Made by a program: the position numbers and the translations under genes. This document shows positions 62,950 through 64,000 of a stretch of 64,000 nt of DNA, in pieces (position 1 is the first letter of the stretch; every line of letters begins with the position of its first letter). The stretch comes from Gonocerus acuteangulatus (Eukaryota > Arthropoda > Insecta > Hemiptera > Coreidae), in the NCBI GenBank assembly GCA_946811695.1, contig OX328130.1, positions 77,293,599-77,357,598 of the forward strand, read 5' to 3'. A model generated the notes under the pieces. It saw only the letters and a list, made by a program, of their open reading frames with translations. It did no database searches and had not been told where the DNA came from.

Positions 62950-63156
62950 TCCATTTGCTTATTTAAGTATAGCTATATGTCAATAATTCTTGTAGAGGTA
63001 AAACATTAATACATCCTATGTGTTTTAGATTCGGTTCAAGTTCGACCAGGCTTCATCGGTGGGCAAGGAGACGCTTTCTTAGAGCAACAACCGAGGCTCT
63101 TCGTCCCGGCTCCTTTAGGCAACAATAGAGCGGAAGAAGAAGATCAAAAACAGTGA
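42379..63156 (+). CDS. GOLIM4: Golgi integral membrane protein 4 (GPP130) homologue, nine exons
   Basis: Joined exons 42379-42559, 42640-42818, 48918-49067, 49172-49318, 52036-52125, 56095-56202, 60977-61033, 62490-62637 and 63029-63156 give 395 codons plus TGA. All introns are GT/AG and all phases agree. Residues 1-14 are a short basic cytosolic tail; about 15-31 (CAIVCLICVLGAVVFVF) is one membrane segment, giving type II topology. Residues 35 to about 225 are Lys/Glu-rich coiled coil; the rest is Pro/Glu-rich lumenal tail. The hallmark is QQQESLSAQLQ followed across intron 1 by VIFEYKVRLEKSLTKEKE, matching the QESLSAQLQ...RLEKSL region of vertebrate GPP130. GPP130 cycles between cis-Golgi and endosomes and acts in endosome-to-Golgi traffic. 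At 395 residues this product is much shorter than the roughly 700-residue human protein. The stop overlaps a good splice donor, so the C-terminus is uncertain. Confidence 0.85.
42640..42818 (+). CDS. GOLIM4: GOLIM4 exon 2
   Basis: Acceptor AATTCCAG; first codon split (G|TC, Val). Encodes VIFEYKVRLEKS and highly charged coiled coil up to QQNKFLQ. Donor CAG|GTAATA, phase 0. Confidence 0.88.
43206..43379 (+). mobile_element. 5S rRNA-derived SINE, copy 2
   Basis: The 5S head starts GCCAACGGCTGCAGCCATC and includes GATCACCGAAGTTAAGCAAT and ATGGGTGACCGACCGC; then ATTATAAAAGGGCGGCAA and a decayed tail. A perfect 13-bp target duplication AATAAACACTTTT lies at 43193-43205 and 43380-43392. It lies in GOLIM4 intron 2 in the sense orientation. 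Confidence 0.93.
43508..43575 (-). mobile_element. SINE tail fragment, minus strand
   Basis: A long T-run followed on the plus strand by ACAATGCTTCGACAAC...GGCCAATAGTGCC, the decayed complement of the shared SINE tail. Confidence 0.55.
45085..45175 (+). mobile_element. SINE family B head fragment
   Basis: tRNA-like AGAGTGGTAGGGCATTC with B-box-like GAGTTCAAAACTC; matches the head of the 49406-49580 copy. Confidence 0.5.
45165..45490 (+). mobile_element. R-family internal fragment
   Basis: Two diverged units of the 143-bp R repeat (TATGGCTGGTAGTGGCAAAA, ATGAAACAATTTAGTTTA) followed by the R segment leading to GTGTTAACA. No termini. Confidence 0.7.
45787..45843. repeat. (TA)n microsatellite
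   Basis: TA run followed by short TATG repeats. Confidence 0.95.
46440..47215. repeat. Tandem low-complexity units of about 290-300 bp
   Basis: TTACACCTAAATATATTTAT starts at 46551, 46838 and 47141. Each unit combines CA-rich, TA-rich and T-rich stretches. Units differ mainly in the length of the simple tracts. Confidence 0.85.
47480..47635. repeat. 53-bp tandem repeat, about three copies
   Basis: GATATAATAGATGG recurs at 53-bp spacing (ATATAATAG at 47490, 47543 and 47596), with GGACGGAAGGAATTTGG in each unit. Confidence 0.85.
48918..49067 (+). CDS. GOLIM4: GOLIM4 exon 3
   Basis: Acceptor TGTTTTCTAG; 50 codons of coiled coil from NELDDLKESEKK to HHELEDLK. Donor AAG|GTATGT, phase 0. Confidence 0.87.
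49172..49318 (+). CDS. GOLIM4: GOLIM4 exon 4
   Basis: Acceptor ATTTCTTAG; 49 codons AEYLKQQEEIRR to DELEKVK. Donor AAA|GTAAGA, phase 0. Still coiled coil. Confidence 0.87.
49353..49580 (+). mobile_element. SINE A head joined to SINE B copy
   Basis: The tRNA-like head of family A (GGGTCTCCCCTGGTCTAGTG) breaks off at about 49405 and runs straight into family B (GCCAAGGTTAGCTGAG). Family B continues with B box AGTTCAAAACTC and GAGAAAATCAGGTGGCC to a T-run. Either B inserted into A, or the two are a template-switch chimera. Confidence 0.65.
49578..51325. mobile_element. 1.75-kb near-perfect palindrome (foldback element), intron 4
   Basis: Terminal TATACAGGGTGTCCCGTAAA is mirrored at 51303-51322. 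The two arms (about 49578-50440 and 50526-51325) match along their length with few differences: TTTCCGGGTTT/AAACCCGGAAA, CCATTAATGAACCCCAACTA and its inverse, GATCACGCATTTG and its inverse. The loop is about 85 bases. The ACAGGGTGTCCC end and TA flanks suggest a mariner-type or other TIR transposon that became a long inverted repeat. The arms contain no open frame. Confidence 0.85.
52036..52125 (+). CDS. GOLIM4: GOLIM4 exon 5
   Basis: Acceptor TTGTTTTCAG; 30 codons KQLTECEESKNS to NVLAEMPK. Donor AAG|GTTAGA, phase 0. End of the coiled coil. Confidence 0.85.
53026..53059 (-). ncRNA. Hammerhead-ribozyme-like motif 3
   Basis: On the minus strand: CTGAAGA (53053-53059), an extra A, a stem-loop with GGC...GCC arms, then GAAACGTC. 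The GTC directly after GAAAC is the triplet commonly found at hammerhead cleavage sites. Confidence 0.4.
53156..53187 (+). ncRNA. Hammerhead-ribozyme-like motif 4
   Basis: CTGAGGA (53156-53162) and GAAAC (53183-53187) followed by GTC. The intervening stem is damaged (GGAAGCC...GCAGCC). Confidence 0.35.
53784..55560 (+). mobile_element. R-family Helentron-like element, copy 2 (expanded array)
   Basis: The 5' end is AAGGCTGTCACACAGGAGCT, with the subterminal repeat TAAGCACTTTCCTCAGAA at 53811-53828. The 3' hairpin ACTTTCCT/AGGAAAGT ends in GCTAA at 55560. Between them lie about eight 143-bp units (AATGAACCGATTTAG near 54294, 54437, 54581, 54724, 54871) and (TA)n at 55417-55448. It has about twice the unit number of copy 1. 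The homopolymer C-runs in each unit vary from 6 to 13. Confidence 0.82.
56095..56202 (+). CDS. GOLIM4: GOLIM4 exon 6
   Basis: Acceptor ATATCTTCTAG; 36 codons VVYGGQKLNGSTTPG to PLKDPE. Donor GAG|GTAAAT, phase 0. The sequence NGS is a potential N-glycosylation site if lumenal. Confidence 0.83.
56760..59980. repeat. Inverted pair of element H, one copy split by an R element
   Basis: Left copy: 56760-57052 continuing at 59333-59410. Right copy, inverted: about 59600-59980. Shared words include GTAAATATGTGTTGGCTAG, AATAAATAAGGCAGACAC and TTTATTCATGCTGC. The right copy is uninterrupted where the left carries R copy 3. Its core also occurs inside the Tigger-like MITE at 37558-37849. Confidence 0.75.
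57053..59332 (+). mobile_element. R-family Helentron-like element, copy 3 (with insert)
   Basis: The 5' end is AAGTCCGTCATGCAGGAGCT with TAAGCACTTTCCTCAGAA. About three to four 143-bp units follow, then (TA)n at 57978-58025. A foreign block of about 1.15 kb (58026-59176) intervenes before TA resumes (59177-59211), and the R 3' end finishes with TTCCTTCGGAGGAAAGTTCT then AA (59332). The insert includes a GC-richer patch with a 98-codon minus frame (58572-58868) that I do not recognise. Confidence 0.78.
60020..60054 (-). mobile_element. Helentron-like 5' end fragment
   Basis: On the minus strand, TCTGTAAGGCAGGAGCTGCA is followed by TAACTAAGAATATTCTT. It resembles the R 5' end but has a different subterminal repeat. 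No matching 3' end was located. Confidence 0.4.
60828..60870 (+). mobile_element. SINE tail fragment
   Basis: GGCGCTAATGGCCAAGTT, then CTAGATGCGCCGT and poly-A running into (TA)n. This is the shared SINE tail alone, heavily 5'-truncated. Confidence 0.75.
60977..61033 (+). CDS. GOLIM4: GOLIM4 exon 7
   Basis: Acceptor TGTATTTTTAG; 19 codons QGVKKVDEQVAEPPKKPTQ. Donor CAG|GTATTT, phase 0. A short in-frame exon, so skipping would keep the frame. Confidence 0.8.
61034..62489 (+). other. GOLIM4: GOLIM4 intron 7 (1.5 kb)
   Basis: Contains a small inverted repeat around 61080-61290 (ACTATCAGTCTATG...and CAACTGATAGTCC; TATCCAACAAATAGCAGCT with its inverse), a T-run at 61400-61429 and the Tigger-like element at 61822-62418. 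Confidence 0.75.
61822..62418 (-). mobile_element. Tigger-like element with transposase C-terminus, intron 7
   Basis: The termini CAGTATAACTTGGATATTTC and TCCCTATTCCACCG are flanked by TA (61820-61821 and 62419-62420). On the minus strand, around 61975-62110, it reads VPDCRITYEDFINVDEDVAV then WGDLIQAEIIADVL, typical of the C-terminal segment of Tigger-type transposases. The left 60 bases and the right third match the larger copy at 18519-19450. Confidence 0.87.
62490..62637 (+). CDS. GOLIM4: GOLIM4 exon 8
   Basis: Acceptor ATATTTTTAG; 49 codons plus one base, from ESIMPLALPRQGEAED to KPKTGNLPE. Donor GAAG|GTTAGT, phase 1. Acidic and proline-rich, as expected for the lumenal tail. Confidence 0.83.
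62805..62948 (+). mobile_element. SINE family B tail, intron 8
   Basis: GAATCAGATACCTGTACAGT, then CTGTTAAGGGTCTGATAATT, match the 3' part of the SINE at 27063-27356; a poly-A run follows at 62920-62947. Confidence 0.55.
63029..63156 (+). CDS. GOLIM4: GOLIM4 exon 9 (last visible)
   Basis: Acceptor TGTGTTTTAG; encodes DSVQVRPGFIGGQGDAFLEQ through NNRAEEEDQKQ and TGA at 63154-63156. The sequence ACA|GTGAGT at 63150-63158 is a perfect intronic donor that would remove the stop. No AATAAA or ATTAAA signal is seen between here and the window end. Confidence 0.7.
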
Positions 63157-64000
63157 GTGATCGGCAACTTTTCATAGTGTTGCATCTTTATCACTGCCAT
63201 GAATCTGCTGTTTTATTTTTTCAAAACTATTACTTTTAATATATTATTTTTTATTTTGTAAAGTTGTTATCTTTTCTCTTATTGTTAATTAATATCTCAT
63301 TGAATTATCTATATTTGTTTAAAAATGGACTATCATAAGAAGAAATGCTTTTTGTGAAAGTAAAATTAGTAATTGACAAGTATGTTTAAAAAGAAAAAAA
63401 AAACAGTACATTTTTCTTTTTGATCTTTGAGTGCATTTACTCTTTTATATGAATTTAGTGTTATAGACTTATCATTCCTATATTTTATTATCAACTTTGA
63501 GAGAATTTAGGAGACAAAAAAGCTGTCCTCACTTTGGGAATGTTAATTTTTTTAATTCCATATTTTTCTATGGTTCGGGATTACTTTCTTATTGATGTTG
63601 TTTCAATTAATGGGCCTACGGCTATAATTATGGCTGTTATAATTATTCCCAAAGTACTTGGCATTTTGAACGAATGACTTTGAACGAATGAATTGACTTT
63701 TGTTCAATTGTTGGCAAAATTAATTCATAACAATTGGTATACGTTGAAATATTTTCGTTCAAAAATTTTAGATTGTTAATTTGACCTCCATATTGATTAA
63801 TTGTTTATAATCAAGGCGAATAGCCTTTTCTCAAACTGAATGTACGTTATATTGGAAGTTATAATCTCAGTTTTGTTTTACAATTATTAAAAACGTTCTT
63901 CTTAGTTTAACAGTTTGTCTATTGGGGCAAGAAAACTATTTTCTGTGGCCCTCTTAGCAGTAAAATATTATTTAATTAACTCTGTGGATTGTAAAAATTT
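63157..64000 (+). other. GOLIM4: 3' UTR or next GOLIM4 intron
   Basis: AT-rich, without recognisable repeats, polyadenylation signal or clear exon. A possible acceptor GAGAATTTAG lies at about 63501-63510, but the sequence after it is not recognisably coding. Confidence 0.4.

Overview
The window is animal nuclear DNA, most likely from an arthropod; I cannot name the species. The support is spliced coding sequence with GT/AG introns, about two-thirds A+T, many long (TA)n tracts, Pol III-type SINEs and a dense layering of DNA transposons. There are no bacterial operons, ribosome binding sites or CRISPR arrays.

Only one host gene can be supported. It is a homologue of GOLIM4 (GPP130), a type II Golgi/endosome-cycling membrane protein, on the plus strand from 42379 to at least 63156. 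It has nine coding exons. All junctions are canonical, phases agree across every intron, and the exons join into one 395-codon frame: a short cytosolic tail, one membrane segment, a coiled-coil stem and a Pro/Glu-rich lumenal tail. A perfect GTGAGT donor overlaps the stop codon, so the gene may continue past the right edge.

Left part (1-42378): no convincing host gene. Region by region it holds a perfect inverted repeat and a dead Tc1-like transposase (1-900), a 49-bp minisatellite (2.6-3.3 kb), a pogo-like transposon inside a TA tract (3.6-5.0 kb), a 96-bp satellite of about 72 copies (7.5-14.4 kb), a 103-bp minisatellite (15.1-15.7 kb), a short inverted-repeat element with a hammerhead-ribozyme-like core (17.4 kb), a Tigger-like transposon (18.5-19.5 kb), a nest of elements inside a MITE (20.5-23.95 kb), a hAT-like MITE carrying a 5S-rRNA-derived SINE inside another element (29.4-30.6 kb), the 3' end of a LINE reverse transcriptase (32.9-33.3 kb), a 57-bp satellite open on both strands (33.4-35.6 kb), several MITEs (35.7-38.1 kb) and a 114-bp minisatellite (39.3-39.8 kb).

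The GOLIM4 introns are loaded with the same families: a 5S SINE, tRNA SINEs, a 1.75-kb palindrome (intron 4), a hammerhead-bearing foldback element and a Helentron-like element (intron 5), another Helentron-like element inside an inverted pair (intron 6) and a Tigger-like element (intron 7).

The most interesting system is a pair of rolling-circle (Helitron/Helentron-like) non-autonomous families, here called R and S. They share a 5' end (TCCG...CGCAGGA.CTGC) and end 3' in a hairpin followed by GCTAA. Their subterminal inverted repeats differ between families but match between the two ends within each family. Internal arrays (143-bp units, TA tracts) vary in length between copies, as in DINE-1-type elements. 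An interrupted MITE gives near-exact empty sites for both families.
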